Part shown: positions 34,801-46,165 of the stretch, piece by piece
How positions within the stretch are numbered: position 1 is the first letter of the stretch
Layout of the letters: each line of letters opens with the position of its first letter
Source: Tanypteryx hageni
Taxonomy: Eukaryota > Arthropoda > Insecta > Odonata > Petaluridae
Length of the DNA stretch: 64,000 nucleotides
NCBI GenBank assembly: GCA_028673005.1
Contig: CM054120.1
Span: forward strand, 72,093,533 to 72,157,532
Direction: 5' to 3'
The notes under the pieces: model-generated
Databases searched by the model: none
Seen by the model: only the letters and a program-made list of their open reading frames with translations
Told to the model about the DNA's origin: nothing
Position numbers and translations under genes: made by a program

Positions 34801-34946
34801 CTGTGATGTATTGTGTACACAGTTCCTCCTCTAATTTGATAGGACGATGAATGGGCTAGAATGAATAATCAAAGCATAAGTGACACATTAGGAGCTGTAC
34901 ATGAAAGTAAACTAATATATAACAAAAAAGAATATTATCCTCCATT
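34801..34946 (+). repeat. Right 146-bp direct repeat (X')
   Basis: Partner of 28864-29011. It follows the CA tail at 34789-34800 and is followed by an RT fragment. Confidence 0.9.
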
Positions 34947-35609
34947 AACCACAGGACTCCAGTTGCACAGGTCTGGAATAGGGTTAATAAAATCTCAGGC
35001 AAATACCACTCTACAAGTGTGCCAAGTCTAGAGATTGGAAGCCAACTTATAACATCTGTTGCCATTGGCAAAGCATTAGGCCTCCATTATGCCAAGGTTA
35101 GCAGCACGGCTGAGCACAATCCTTCTTTCAATCGAATCAAAGAGAGAATGGAAAGAACTGTACTAAACTTTGGCAAAGTAAGCAGTCCAGTATCCTACAA
35201 TGAACCTTTTTCACAGTAGGAGTTGAAGTCGGTGATTGGGGATGTTAAGGATTCTTGTCCTGGCTTGGACATTATCCATAATGCCTTCCTCAAACTTCTG
35301 CTCATAGACGCCGAACAGGACCTATTGAAAACCCTCAGTCTACCTTGAGCTGAGGGAGCTTTCCCTGAATCATTGCGGGAATCAGCAATTTTCCCTATCC
35401 CTAAATAGGGAAAGGACAAGAGCCAGCCATCCAGCTATACCCCAATCTCCTTGACCTGCTGCCTGTGCAAACTGATGGAGGTAATGGTCAATGGACATCT
35501 AGTTTGGCGCCTTGTGAGTGGCAATCTTATCTCAAATGTCCAGTGTGGTTTATGACGTAGCAGGCCTACAGTGGACCACATGGTCAGGATCTACAGCTTT
35601 ATCCAAGAG
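34947..35609 (+). pseudogene. RT fragment of an element-B-like LINE
   Basis: A linker and early RT region related to element B: QVWNRVNKISG, GLHYAKVSS, CPGLDIIHNAFL, IFPIPK and ISLTCCLCKLMEVMV, ending at IQETF. Stops at 35217, about 35346, 35406 and 35552 break it. Repeat X' precedes it and the 5' end of element B cuts it at about 35609. Confidence 0.85.
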
Positions 35610-36109
35610 ACCTTTTCCCCCCTGCGGGTAGGGGGATTGAGAATACTCCCGCAGCCCCTCTGCTGGTCGTAAGAGGCGACCAATGATGTGAGGAGCAGAC
35701 CTCATTAAAAAAACCCCCAGTTTCTGCCAAGGGCAATGTCCAGGTAGTATGTGGGTTACTACCTATGCTAGCCACTATGCTAGCCACATCTGGCCAATCG
35801 GCTTCCGTCATGTTTCAGCGTTCCGGTGGCGAGCGCTTTGGGCTATGGAGGTCTGTGGAGGGGGGTCGAAGGTGCATGGGGTTGGAGGCCCATGTACGGT
35901 GGGTGGAGTGGGAGCTGAGACCTAACCTGAAGCAGGCAGCCTAGCTGCGGGTGCTATATCCTTTGGTTTGACCTGGCGACCACACCGGTTTGCGGTGTGG
36001 CGTCCCAAATGTGTGGCTCCGTGGTGGGTGGGGAGACCAGGGGATGAATTTTCTGTATTTAATGGCGGAACACATACTTCCTCCACCCCCAAAATGAACC
36101 CGTCCAGAT
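35610..36109 (+). promoter_or_regulatory. 5' leader of element B
   Basis: CTGCGGG near 35621 can pair with CCCGCAG near 35649. TGGTCG-TAAGAGG-CGACCA at 35664-35682 is a perfect 6-bp stem with a 7-base loop; the GTCGTAAGAGGCGAC word recurs, from memory, at 5' ends of several arthropod LINEs. GGCTCCGTGGTGGGTGGG at 36015 is shared with element A. ATGs at 36042 and 36094 are out of frame with ORF1. Confidence 0.6.
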
Positions 36110-37309
36110 GTGGACGAGGGAGATAAGTCGACCTGCATCTGCAGGAACTATCTTATTATGAGATATGCAAACGAAGGCGAGAACCTTACTAAGGTCTCTC
36201 CCTTCCTAATACAAAAGGTCCTCTCGGGAGTAATCCCAGGGGACCTAGAGTCTGTTAAAAAATTAAGGGACGGAACACTATTAATAAAAACATAAAATGA
36301 TAAGCAAAGTGAAGTGCTGCTGGCTTTGAAGAAGCTGCATGACATTCCTGTCACTGTGGAGCCACATAAGACTTTGATTACCTGCCGTGGGGTCATATCC
36401 TGCTATGACCTTCTCTATGTCGATGTCGCAGAGATTACAAGGGAGATGGCTCCCCAAGGGGTCATCAACTGTCGTAGACTAACAACAAAAAGGAATGGTG
36501 AAACCATAAACACCACCTCTGTGGTTCTCACCTTTTCGCTTGACAAGCTTCCGGAGAAGGTCAATGTAGGGTATGAGAAATGTCCTGTACGTCCGTATAT
36601 ACCAAACCCAATGCGTTGCTACAAATGCCAAAAATTTGGTCATGTTACACCAAGGTGCAAGGGGGAAGCCATCTGCCCGAAATGTAGCAAAGCTGTGCAT
36701 GAAGGGGAGGTATGTGCCTCACCTGTACTTTGCGGCAATTGCGAGGGGCCACACCCAGTCTACTCGTGAGATTGCCCCAAAGTACAGGAAGAACGCAAGA
36801 TCGTAGAGATCATGACGATCGAAAGAATTCCGTATTTCGAGGCACGGAAGAAGTACAGGGCCCTGATAGCGCCGACATATTCAAAGTCTTATGCAGAGAA
36901 AGCAGCAACTCCAAAGAAAATGGTCACCTGTTCTACCCAAACCGAGCGCGAGGCAGAACATCCGCAGGGAAAAGAGCAAAAAATAAATGGGAGATTGAAA
37001 CAAGGAAATAGAAAAGAAAAACTTAATACCAAAAAACAGGCAAGAGACAAAAAAGAAACCACCTCAATGGAGGTGGAAATCACCTCTGGTGCTGACTCTC
37101 CAAAGAGGAGTCAGTCACCAAGACCTAAACCCAGGCCACCAGTGGAATCCCATGCTGACAAGCATGGGAAGACACCACCACCTGGTCCCTCCAGCAAGGG
37201 TCCTCTCTCCACTGAGGTGGAGATGGAGGAAGAAAGCTTGAACGAGGAGGAATTGCAAGCCCTCCTCGCACAACGGTTGAAAGGGATGAAGACAAAGCTT
37301 ACACACTAA
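36110..37309 (+). pseudogene. Element B ORF1 (gag-like) with two nonsense codons
   Basis: One frame runs the whole length but is stopped by TAA at 36293 and by TGA at 36767, in place of a tryptophan (YSWDCPK expected; element A has HPSWSS). The zinc knuckles are CYKCQKFGHVTPRC, CPKCSKAVHEGEVC and CGNCEGPHP. The C-terminal half is lysine-, proline- and glutamate-rich. The frame has no clear ATG; the nearest (36094) is one frame off. It ends 81 bases before the ORF2 start, a wider gap than in element A. Confidence 0.85.
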
Positions 37310-37390
37310 GCTTCGCTCCACGTGAATGATGCATTAACTGTCTTTTTTACAGATTTTATGGTTTTTATCCTCATTTTAAATTTATTTTAA

Positions 37391-39748
37391 ATGCTTACAG
37401 TTCAATGGAATTGTAACGGGTATTTTAAACATAAGGCAGAGCTTGATATTTTAATAAACAATTTTAACCCATCCAGTATATTTTTACAGGAGACTCATTT
37501 TAAAAGATCTGACAAGGTTTCACTGAAAGGTTTTAAAATATTTTGCAAAGATGACCTTAGCGGTCGTAGGGCACAGGGAGGCCTCGCTGCGGCCATCCGG
37601 GAGACTCTTTACACCTCCCAGGTGGATTTGCAGACACCGTTCCAGGCTGTTGCAGTTACGGTTGCCTGTCCAGAGCACATCACTTTTTGCAATGTGTACT
37701 TTTTGGAGTGGGCTTCCATGACAGAAAAAACCCTTGAGGACCTCATCTGCCAGCTACCTCGGCCATTCATCCTTTTAGGAGATTTCAATGCCCATAGCCC
37801 TCTTTGGGGAGACACTATGGGAGATTATAATGGCCGAGGTCGTATTTTAGGAAATTTTTTAAGCCATCACGAACTGATTTTAATCAATGATAACGAAAAT
37901 ACGCGTTTTAATTCTTATAATGGTGAATACTCGGCCATTGATCTTTTTATATGTACAAGCACTATTGCTCCCATTTTTAAAATGCACGTTCACGATGACT
38001 TATGTGGAAGTGATCACTTCCCCCTTTTCATCCGGAAAAGTGATTTTTTAAATAATTTTAATTTACCCCCTAAATGGGTCTTGAAGAAAGCCGATTGGGG
38101 TAATTTTAAAAACATTTTAAATATTTGTTATGACCCTGCTCTTAGTGCTGCAGCGAATGTTGACGCTGCTATGGATGCAATTATTCACGCTGCAGAGGTA
38201 AGTGTTCCACGGTCTCCCAGAAGTCACGTCGCCCACCTGTGCCATGGTGGAATGATGAATGTGCTCAGGCTATCCATCAAAGGAAGAAGCCACTAAAAAT
38301 TTTTTAATAAGTATCCAACGACCAGGAATTTGTCGGCTTTTTGTAAATTAATATCGAAAGCTCGACAGGTCATAACTGCCACAAAACGAGAATCCTGGAG
38401 GAAGTATGTGTCCTCAATCAATTGTAGGACACCCATCACACAGGTATGAAGAAAGGTTAGGAGTATTTCTGGGACTGCTCACCTTCCTCATGTCCCAGGG
38501 GTGAAGGCAAACATGGCGTTAATAACATCTCCGCTAGAGATTGCGGATGTATTTGGCGAGCACTATGCTGCAGTAAGCAGCAGTGCTCAATATACAAGCG
38601 CTTTTCTTGATGTTAAATGCCAAATAGAACGTCTTAGTTTAGACTTTAGGTCAGGCAATGTGAATGACCCATTCACTCCCTGGGAACTTCAGTCTGCCAT
38701 AGCAGATTTGAAGGATACGGCTCCAGGAATGGACGCCATCCACAATGCGTTCTTACGTAACCTTCCTGGAGCTGCCATGAGGAATCTTCTGCATACATTC
38801 AATCGTATGTGGAGGGATGGTGAGTTCCCAGACAGGTGGAAAGAATCAGTGGTGGTACCCATCCCTAAGCAGGGAAAGGACAACTCTGTCCTCGGAAACC
38901 ACCGACCAATATCCCTAACATCCTTCCTGTGCAAGCTGATGGAAAGAATGGTAAACAAGAGGCTAGTTTGTTGTCTTGAAAGCCAAAACCTTCTTTCCGA
39001 AATTCAGTGTGGGTTCCGTCGCCATAGGTCTACCATAGACCATTTGGTGCGGATTGATAACTTCATCCAGGAGGCATTTGTTCTTAGGCAACACGTGGTT
39101 GGTGTCTTCCTTGACTTGGAGAAGGCATATGACACCACATGGCGGCATAAAATTTTAATTACCCTCCATAAGTGGGGTTTTAGGGGCAATCTGCCCATTT
39201 TTATTAAAAACTTTTTGTCGGGACGTGTTTTTAAAGTAAGAATAGGAAATAGTTTATCCAAATTTTATTCACAAGAAAACAGAATTCCCCAAGGCTTCGT
39301 CCTGAGTGTGACACTTTTTGCCATAGCTATAGATGATGTGGTTGGATGCATACAAACACCTGTGGAAGGATCTTTGTTTGTAGATGACCTAGCTATTTTC
39401 TGTAGGTCATCATTAATCCCCATGGCAGGGAGACAGCTCCAACTCACATTAAATCGTCTATACAAATGGTCACAGTCGAACCGTTTTCGTTTTTCTCAAG
39501 AAAAGACGAAATGTGTCCATTTTTATAGGCGAAGGGGATGCTTCCTCCCGCCGATACTTAAACTGGGTTGCCATGTTTTAGAGTTTGCTGACTCTATCCG
39601 TTTTCTTGGTTTGATCTTGGATAGACGACTGAATTTGAAAAGTCATATTCAGTTTTTAAAGGAACGGTGTTTTAAAGTTTTATACATTTTAAGATATATC
39701 ACAAACCGTCTGTGGGGAGCTCACCGCAAATCTATGCTAATGCTGTAT
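37391..39748 (+). pseudogene. Element B ORF2: endonuclease and RT, 3'-truncated
   Basis: ATG at 37391. Endonuclease: VQWNCNGY, LQETHF, LLGDFNAHSPLWG and GSDHFPLF. The frame is lost near 38225 (PPVPWWNDECAQAIHQRKK continues in another frame) and regained before 38350; TGA near 38446 replaces a tryptophan. RT then runs open to 39748: GMDAIHNAFL, HRPISLTSFLCKLME, FLDLEKAYD, IPQGFVL and the catalytic LFVDDLAIFC near 39376. The last LINE residues are about SMLMLY, after which the ORF enters hAT sequence. The IPQGFVL/RIPQG differences from element A are ordinary divergence. Confidence 0.92.
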
Positions 39749-40330
39749 ATAAACAATTGCATTTTGTATTATTTCTCCACAAATTTCAACAATTTCATTC
39801 TGAATGGTTGGACTAGTATGCATACTTTGGGAGCCAGAGGATGTAGAAAGATGATTTAAAAGTTCGATATCTCCCGATTTAGCATGGTATCGTAAAAGAG
39901 CCCTAAAGTTACCGTCATTATAGTCTGGTTCATGGAGAGAAATGGGACCTGAATCTTTCATGCCTCTCAGAGCAAGTTCTTGGCGACCACATAAAATTAT
40001 GGTTTCTACTACAGAATGTAACTTTCTCTATTTTCCTCTGCCTGATGCTTTCTTTCAGAATCTAGCATACACACTATATCAATTTGCTTTCCACTTATAA
40101 CATTTAGAAAATTATTTGCATGCATACTAGCCTCAATATGATATTTTGTTTTCTCATGTTTTCCAAAATATTCTTTCGCATTCTTCCAGTTTAGATAGGC
40201 TGTTGTTACTAATGCTCCTAATGCTTGATCTCTTCTGCCTCCAACTTGATGAGCAAACAATACACATATTTTACAGAATGCTCTACCTGCTTTTATGTCT
40301 TCTGCATAAATGAATGATAAACATTCTGTT
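39749..40330 (-). pseudogene. ZMYM1-like hAT transposase, N-terminal part
   Basis: Minus-strand pieces 40260-40009 and 39961-39749 join as one protein: FCKICVLFAHQVGG (TTF-type zinc-finger end), LNWKNAKEYFGKHEK, then FRALLRYHAKSGD and TSPTIQNEIVEICG, the start of the DUF4371 region. It is cut at 39748 by the LINE junction. Its order relative to the hAT piece at 41150-42870 is reversed, so they are either different copies or rearranged. Confidence 0.8.
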
Positions 40331-40845
40331 ATAAAAAAATGTGCTCCTTAATTCAATTTATTTTAGTTTTCCTGTGGTTCCAAAAATGTAAATCCCACGT
40401 AATATATTATAAAAGTATTCCTACTATTCAACGAAGTGATGGAAATGTGCAACCTTGGGTGATTTGAAAGCGCTCCAATTGTGATTTTGCAGAGCTATCA
40501 TCTGGCAACCCATCTACACTGATGAAGTATGTTTTGAGCAGTTTATTTCATTTCCTTCATCCTTTGAGTCGCCCTTAAATATTCCCCTCTCCAATGGTCA
40601 AACATAGTGACCTTTCTAGGTCACTTAGTAGTGCCTCATGTGCCTAAGCATAAATTTGCCCGTCTGAATTGCAGTCAAAAACTTAACATTTTGTGTTTAC
40701 CTCAGTCATTATTTCTTTAGGTTCTTAAGAAAGGAGAATCCATAAGGACGTGAGGGGGGGTTGAACCCCTCAAACCCTCCCCATATATACGGCCCTGCCA
40801 CTATCTATCTAAGACCTTGTGATGCACATGAGGTAACTAGATATC
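40331..40845. other. AT-rich interval, nothing recognised
   Basis: I see no coding frame or repeat I can support here; a G-run with flanking C-run near 40755-40780 is the only compositional feature. Confidence 0.5.
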
Positions 40846-41050
40846 TCTTTAAACTAGGCAAAAAAGTCCTCCGGCCCTGATGAAATTCCTGGTAATGTTC
40901 TACAAAAGTGTGCTCACCTGATAAGTAAACCATTAACTTTTCTTATCAATGAATCTCTGTGGCAAGGTGTATTGCCAGAAGTTCTTAAGGCCTCTAAGGT
41001 TATCTCAGTATATAAAAACAGAGGTGATCATAGGTTCATAAATAACAATA
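40846..41050 (+). pseudogene. Small RT fragment of another LINE
   Basis: Plus strand reads KKSSGPDEIPGNVLQKC, then LTFLINESLWQGVLPEVLK and ISVYKNRGD, the early RT blocks of a CR1/Rex-like element. Both ends are lost. It is not from element A or B, whose equivalent reads differently. Confidence 0.75.
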
Positions 41051-41149
41051 TACTATGGGTTTCCACAGGCTTAAATTTGGAGGGGGAGAAAGAAAAAAAT
41101 AAATATTTAAGATAAAATATTTTTTATTATTCTGTTAAGTTAAATAAGA

Positions 41150-42870
41150 GCCTCCTTGGGGTTTCACCATCAACATCTATTACATGTTCAATAAAATCTT
41201 TCTTAACGTTAATTTTTTTTCAGTGAACACTCTAAATACACAGTCCACTTAGCCTATATTCACTCATTGTACCCTATGAAGGGTGCTAAATGATTGCTCA
41301 ATAGTAAAAGTTGTCGCAGGTAAAGCAATTAATATTGCTGATTTTATAGAGGGAAAAAGATCTGTATATTTATCTAATATCTTGCTCATTGCTGCTGGGG
41401 TATAAGTGGTTTTGTAGACCATTAATCATTCCACAGGATGGCTTCAGTTAAAAAATTATCAATTTAATAATAATTGTGAATTTCTTTGGTAATCTCAATA
41501 AATTCTTTCCTATTCATTAGTGTCATTTCACAAGGATGTAATTAAAATAAATGAAATATGTTTTTTTATTCATCTGGAAATATGTTTTGCAATGAGGAAG
41601 GTATTGAGTTTATGTATGGAAGAAAAATAGCTCTATGATAATATTATTGAGCCGTTTCAGCTTAATAATTTGCTCTAAGTGTTTGTTTTTTGATGTCCTG
41701 GTACAGAGATTTCACTGTTCCCTTTGTTTGCAAGACTTTGTGGAACAGAAAGTATTTTGTCAAAAATCGTCTCCATACTTTCTCTGTGCTGCTGAATTAA
41801 TTAAATCTTGAATGTGATTACCCACTTTTAACCAATCTATTTGAATGGTCTGCAAATTCTGACGTACCAGTTCCAACATTGCAGAATATCTACTGATTGT
41901 TGCAACTGAAATTATAAAAACTGAATGTCTGCATGCACAAGAAAGCTGGAATGCACACTGTTGCAACTTAGAATCACCGGTTTCAGAAAGACTATCAAGT
42001 TTGTTGACTGTTGTAAGAAAATTATCAGTGAACATTCAAACTCTTTTGAGTATTTGTGTCCAACAAGCTTCACATAATTCAGGAATATTTGCTACTTTTG
42101 CCCTGCTTTATGAAATTTCCTGAAAGAATTTGATAATGGCCTTAATAGTATCAACCATAAACAGGTTTCACTCAAGACATTTATGTCATGCACTATGAGG
42201 TTAAGATGATGAAAAGAAGAATGGACAAACATTGCTTTTGGGTGCAAAGATCTAGTTTTATCTTGCACACCCCCTTCCTTTCCAGCCATTGCAGAACATC
42301 CATCATATCACTGACTAACTACATTTTCAATTTTCAATTTAAATTGAGAGCTTGCCTTTAATATCTCTCTGGATATTTTTTCTACACTCCGATCTAATAT
42401 CAGAATGAACCTAAGAAATTCTTTGCGAATACGAATTTGTCCAGTGATACACTGGGGAAATCTAACCACTATTGATAATTGTTCTATTTCCCCAGTATCA
42501 GTCATTTGATTAGCCAAAATGGAAAACCCTTTGGAAGCATTTGCTGCAGCAACTATATCATCTCTCAAAATACAACCACGAATTTCTATTATTTCATTTT
42601 GATTTCTTACAGATGTGTATTTAGCATTTGCATTGCCAGTTACTAAATGTAAATAACTTTGCATTTTCCCTAACTCTTGGTCCACTCTGTATAAAATTTC
42701 AGCCAAGTAGCCTTTGCAATTTACAGGCCCTTCTGGATTTTTCCAGATCTCCAGATTGGCCAATCCGCCCCTGCAGAGGTCTACAGTACTCTTTCTACTC
42801 GTCAATGGTTTCAAGTACTGCGAGTTCTCGGCCGAGGTCGATGATATTTCCCGGCTAAAAAATATCACAA
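41150..42870 (-). pseudogene. ZMYM1-like hAT transposase, DUF4371 to dimerisation region
   Basis: On the minus strand: 42868-42308 contains NEIIEIRGCILRDDIVAAAN, ILANQMTDTGEIEQLSIVVR and ITGQIRIRKEFL (DUF4371). A stop-broken stretch follows with AMAGKEGGVQ and KAMFVHSSFHHLNLIVHD (42289-42092), then 42035-41760. The C-terminal hAT dimerisation remnant near 41350-41150 reads ALPATTFTIEQSFSTLHRVQ and MSEYRLSGLCI, with stops. The beginning of the 42868 ORF lies inside the palindrome arm and is probably not transposase. No terminal repeats were found for this copy. Confidence 0.8.
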
Positions 42871-43835
42871 GTATTCCTTTGGAGAGGAAGTGAAGTTGTC
42901 GATTCCGCCTATTGTACGATGTCGGTGTACTTCAGAGAACCCCTTTTCACATGGGACATTGGTTAGTGGAAAAATTTCCAGGTGTAGGAGATAAGCTCCT
43001 GGTGTCTGTGATTAACCCCCCTTAAGAGGGAGGGGAGGTCCAGGAAAAGCTAACGTTTGCTGACTTGGGGAAGGCGAGGCATGACCAATGCTTACATAAG
43101 ATTTTTTGTTTAAGAAATTTTTTACTTTTTACGTGCGGTTTACATGTCACGACAGCTCGTCCAAAGCAAGCTTCTATATGCTCGTTACCCGCGTTTCGCC
43201 CGACATTGGAATTCCTTTCGCCGTAATTAACTGATTTTTCGGTAAACGCAACTTTACCTTGTTTACTTTGATATAATTTTTCTCCTTGTGCTCAAAAGAG
43301 CATTAAGATATGATGCAGCGCTATAAGAAGGCATGGGAAAGTATTGCCATGCAAAAGTATGCATTTCCTAATTTTTATTAAAAAAGGGGAGGTACAGCGA
43401 AATCTTAAGTAAGACGACGGTTCTGACGGTTGCTGACATGAGGCGACGAGGGGTTAAAAATATCTAAATATTTGCTGCCATAATACTTGAACGGCCCCCT
43501 AGTCACTAGGACCTAGTAAGTAAATACGATCTGTAAAATCTGCCATCTGCCAAAATGTGCCATCAGAGGCGGATCAAAATCTACCTGTATGCATACCTAT
43601 ATATGAAAACGAAAACGTACTTCATGATGATATTGGAGGCCTAAAGTAGTGATTACCGGGCCGACTGGTATTTGATGTCAATTCGTCATTTATTAGTGCC
43701 TGAACAGTGTACGCAGACTACATGCTTCACTTAGCAAGTAAATACACACAATTTACACAAATAAGGACAATGATCTTCTCTAGCTATACGTAACACTCAA
43801 GAAGTGTCGACACATGAGAAGATACATTGGCCCAG

Positions 43836-44070
43836 AGGCGTACTGATAGGACCCGCAATGCGGGGGAAGCCCGAGATTTAGGGGGAGCCCAATCATTCAA
43901 ACCATACCAAGGCGTCTAACAGCTGCTTTAGGAACCCGGAAAATGTAATTGCAACTTCTCCGATACGGACTTATAATGCTGAGAAGAGGCATTTTTCGGC
44001 ATGAAAATCAGTGCGAGATATAGGCTACGATTATATGTTTTCTGACGTCTCTCGCTCTTAAGCCATAGTA
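43836..44070 (+). repeat. Palindrome loop segment, repeated inverted at 45905-46165
   Basis: Starts CAGAGGCGTACTGATAGG, a hAT-like end, and includes CTGAGAAGAGGCATTTTTCG and GACGTCTCTCGCTC. The inverse of 45905-46165 contains the same words with a CAGTGGCGTACC start. It is a decayed element family member with no ORF. Confidence 0.75.
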
Positions 44071-44204
44071 TTTTCTCATGTGTCAACATTTCTTAAGTGT
44101 TATATATATTGCTAGGGAAGATTATTGTCCTCATTTGTGTATATTGCGTGCATTTACTTGTTAAGTGAACCATGACTTCTGTGTTCCCTGTGAAGATTCT
44201 AAAG

Positions 44205-44783
44205 CAGTGGTTCCCAAACGTTTTTGTCTACGATCCAAAATTTGAAATCACATTCACCTTGCGACCCAAATGGTACCGGTACCTACTCATCACCCCAGAA
44301 AATCGCCGTAGATTTATTAGCATAATATTAAATAAAATTTTTTTTTAAATGCAGACAGTCGCTCAATTTCTTCCAATTTATTTTTTTCTGTATAATGGTA
44401 ACTTTTTGAAATGGGTGCACGAAAAACAAAATGGGTACATTGAAGCAAGGTAATACTGAATACAATACAATACTGTAATTTTAGGAGAGTTTTTAAATTT
44501 TTTTGGAACAAAGAAACCTGCAAGTACTAATTTACTTGAAATTTAGTGGCTTCCATGAAGCTGTTGCACCTTCGTGATCAGCTGACGCAATCTTGGTTTA
44601 ATATCGATAGAGAGAGCACAGCGCAGATCATGCTGAGGATCGAGTTTATTTCTTGCCTCTCTTGGTGGTCCTCTTCTTTACATTTACTCTTGCTAGTATT
44701 GAAAATTTACAATTTTTCACCTTGGGGCTGGAGATCATCCGCGACCCAAGTTTGGGTCGCGGACCTGGGTTTGAGAACCCCTG
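44205..44783. mobile_element. hAT MITE, 579 bp, inside the palindrome arm
   Basis: Left end CAGTGGTTCCCAAACG; the right end, inverted, is CAGGGGTTCTCAAACC. GCGACCC blocks lie near both ends. The 8-bp flanks TTCTAAAG (44197-44204) and CTCTAAAG (44784-44791) are a hAT-type target duplication with one difference. Removing the element restores the palindrome arm. No transposase inside. Confidence 0.9.
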
Positions 44784-45616
44784 CTCTAAAGGATGACGAC
44801 TTGATTTCAATTATCGGCTGGTTCAGTAACTTTAGGCCTCCAATATCATCATGAAGTAAGTTTTTGTTTTCATATATAGGTACATAGGTAGCTTTTGGTT
44901 GACATGCAGCCCTCCTTCTTTTCGACACTACGAGCAGCCCCTGATGGCACATAAGATTTGACAGTTTGTATTTATTCACAAGGGGACCGTTCACGTGTTA
45001 CGACAGCAAATGTTTAACTATTTTTGACCCCCCCATCCCCCCATGCCAGCAACCGTCAGCATTTGGGCGACTCTCTCCTCCTCCTCTTACGTAAGATTTC
45101 GTTGTACTTCCCTTTTTAATAAAAATTAGAAAATGCATAGTTATGCATGGAAATACATTCAAATTCCTTCTTATAGCGTTGCAATGCATTTTAATGCTCT
45201 TTAAAGCATAATGAGATAAATTTATCAGAGTAAACAAGGTAAAGTTATGTTTACCGAAAAATCAGTTAAATACGGCGAAAAGGATTCTAATGTCGGCCGA
45301 AACGCGGATAACGAGCAGGTGGAAGTTTGCTGTGGACGAGCTGTCGCGACACGTAAAAAGTAAAAACATTTTTAGATAAAAAAATCTTACGTAAGCAATG
45401 GTCATACTCTCCTTCCCCTTATTCATAGGTTCCAGGCGTTTAGCTACCTAATGTCCCTTATGAAAAGGGGTACTTTGAAGTGCACCGACATCTTACAGAA
45501 CATCTGGTCGACGGCTTTATTTACTCGCCAAACGAATACTTGTCATATTTGTAGACGTAAAATATCATCGACATCGGCCGAGAATCGATCTTGAATACTT
45601 GAAACCATTGACGAGT

Positions 45617-45904
45617 ATTTCAACCACTGCTCCAACGGCGTCGACCGATAACTTTAAGATAATAATCATACTCAATGTCATAGAGTAATGAATGCGTCTT
45701 ATTTTTATTGTCTCCCTGGCACTATAAGAATTTTTATGCATAATATAATATTTTGAACCCCCTTCTCCAAATGGATTAAAGTTAACAAATGAAACAGACT
45801 GATTACTATAATTTTTTCAGAATATTAGTAGCATTTCTGTGAGGGAGGGGGGAATTTTTCATTGATATACAGGCAATGATAAGTAATTCAGATTGGAAAA
45901 TATT
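45617..45904. other. Spacer between palindrome and duplication, nothing recognised
   Basis: AT-rich DNA with a short G-rich run near 45840; no supported feature. Confidence 0.4.
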
Positions 45905-46165
45905 TAAGATTTGCATAGGTGGGCGTATTATTTACTGCGGGCCTCCCAGATTTTCCGGTACGCCACTGCATTGGACTATGAGCGAGAGACGTCTGAATGA
46001 ATAAAATCGTAGCCTATATCTTGCATTGGTTTTCGTGCCGAAAATGCCTCTTCTCAGCGTTATAAAGCCGTATTGTAAAAGTTCCTTACTTAGGTTCTTA
46101 AGGCGGGCGTCAGACGCCTTCGTAAGGACGATTTGAATGATTGGGGAGGGGGGGGGGGGGCAAAA
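45905..46165 (-). repeat. Inverted partner of the palindrome loop segment
   Basis: It aligns inversely to 43836-44070 and ends in a long G-run (46142-46160). It lies just left of the start of the 10.4-kb duplication. Confidence 0.75.

Larger units (their letters stand above)
35610..39748 (+). mobile_element. Element B: I/LOA-like LINE, 3'-truncated
   Basis: Same plan as element A (leader, gag, endonuclease-RT) but diverged. It begins in the older RT fragment at about 35610 and breaks off after RT near 39748, where minus-strand hAT sequence begins. RNase H, C-terminal block and tail are missing, so no target duplication can be found. Confidence 0.9.
42798..45616. repeat. Large imperfect palindrome, arms about 1 kb
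   Basis: 42798-43825 is the inverted copy of 45616 back to about 44080, once the MITE at 44205-44783 is removed. Anchors: ACTCGTCAATGGTTTCAAGTA (42797 against 45617), GACAGCTCGTCC, ACTGATTTTTCGGTAAAC, TATAAGAAGG, CTGACGGTTGCTG, CATGATGATATTGGAGGCC and AAGTAAATACAC. Divergence is visible throughout (mismatches plus indels). The loop is about 250 bp. Arms contain GGGG(A/C)CGTTCA near 44979 and 43495 like transposon ends. This is either a foldback element or an inverted duplication of a DNA transposon. Confidence 0.88.

Noticed and set aside
28864..34946. X and X' as LTRs of a small LTR element
   Set aside because: There is no primer-binding site or polypurine tract. The interior is a CA-tailed LINE 3' end plus a LINE inserted later. 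A long target duplication fits better.
46142..46160. G-runs here and near 49170 and 59590 as regulatory G-quadruplexes
   Set aside because: Homopolymer G runs at decayed transposon ends are common and there is no other evidence of function.
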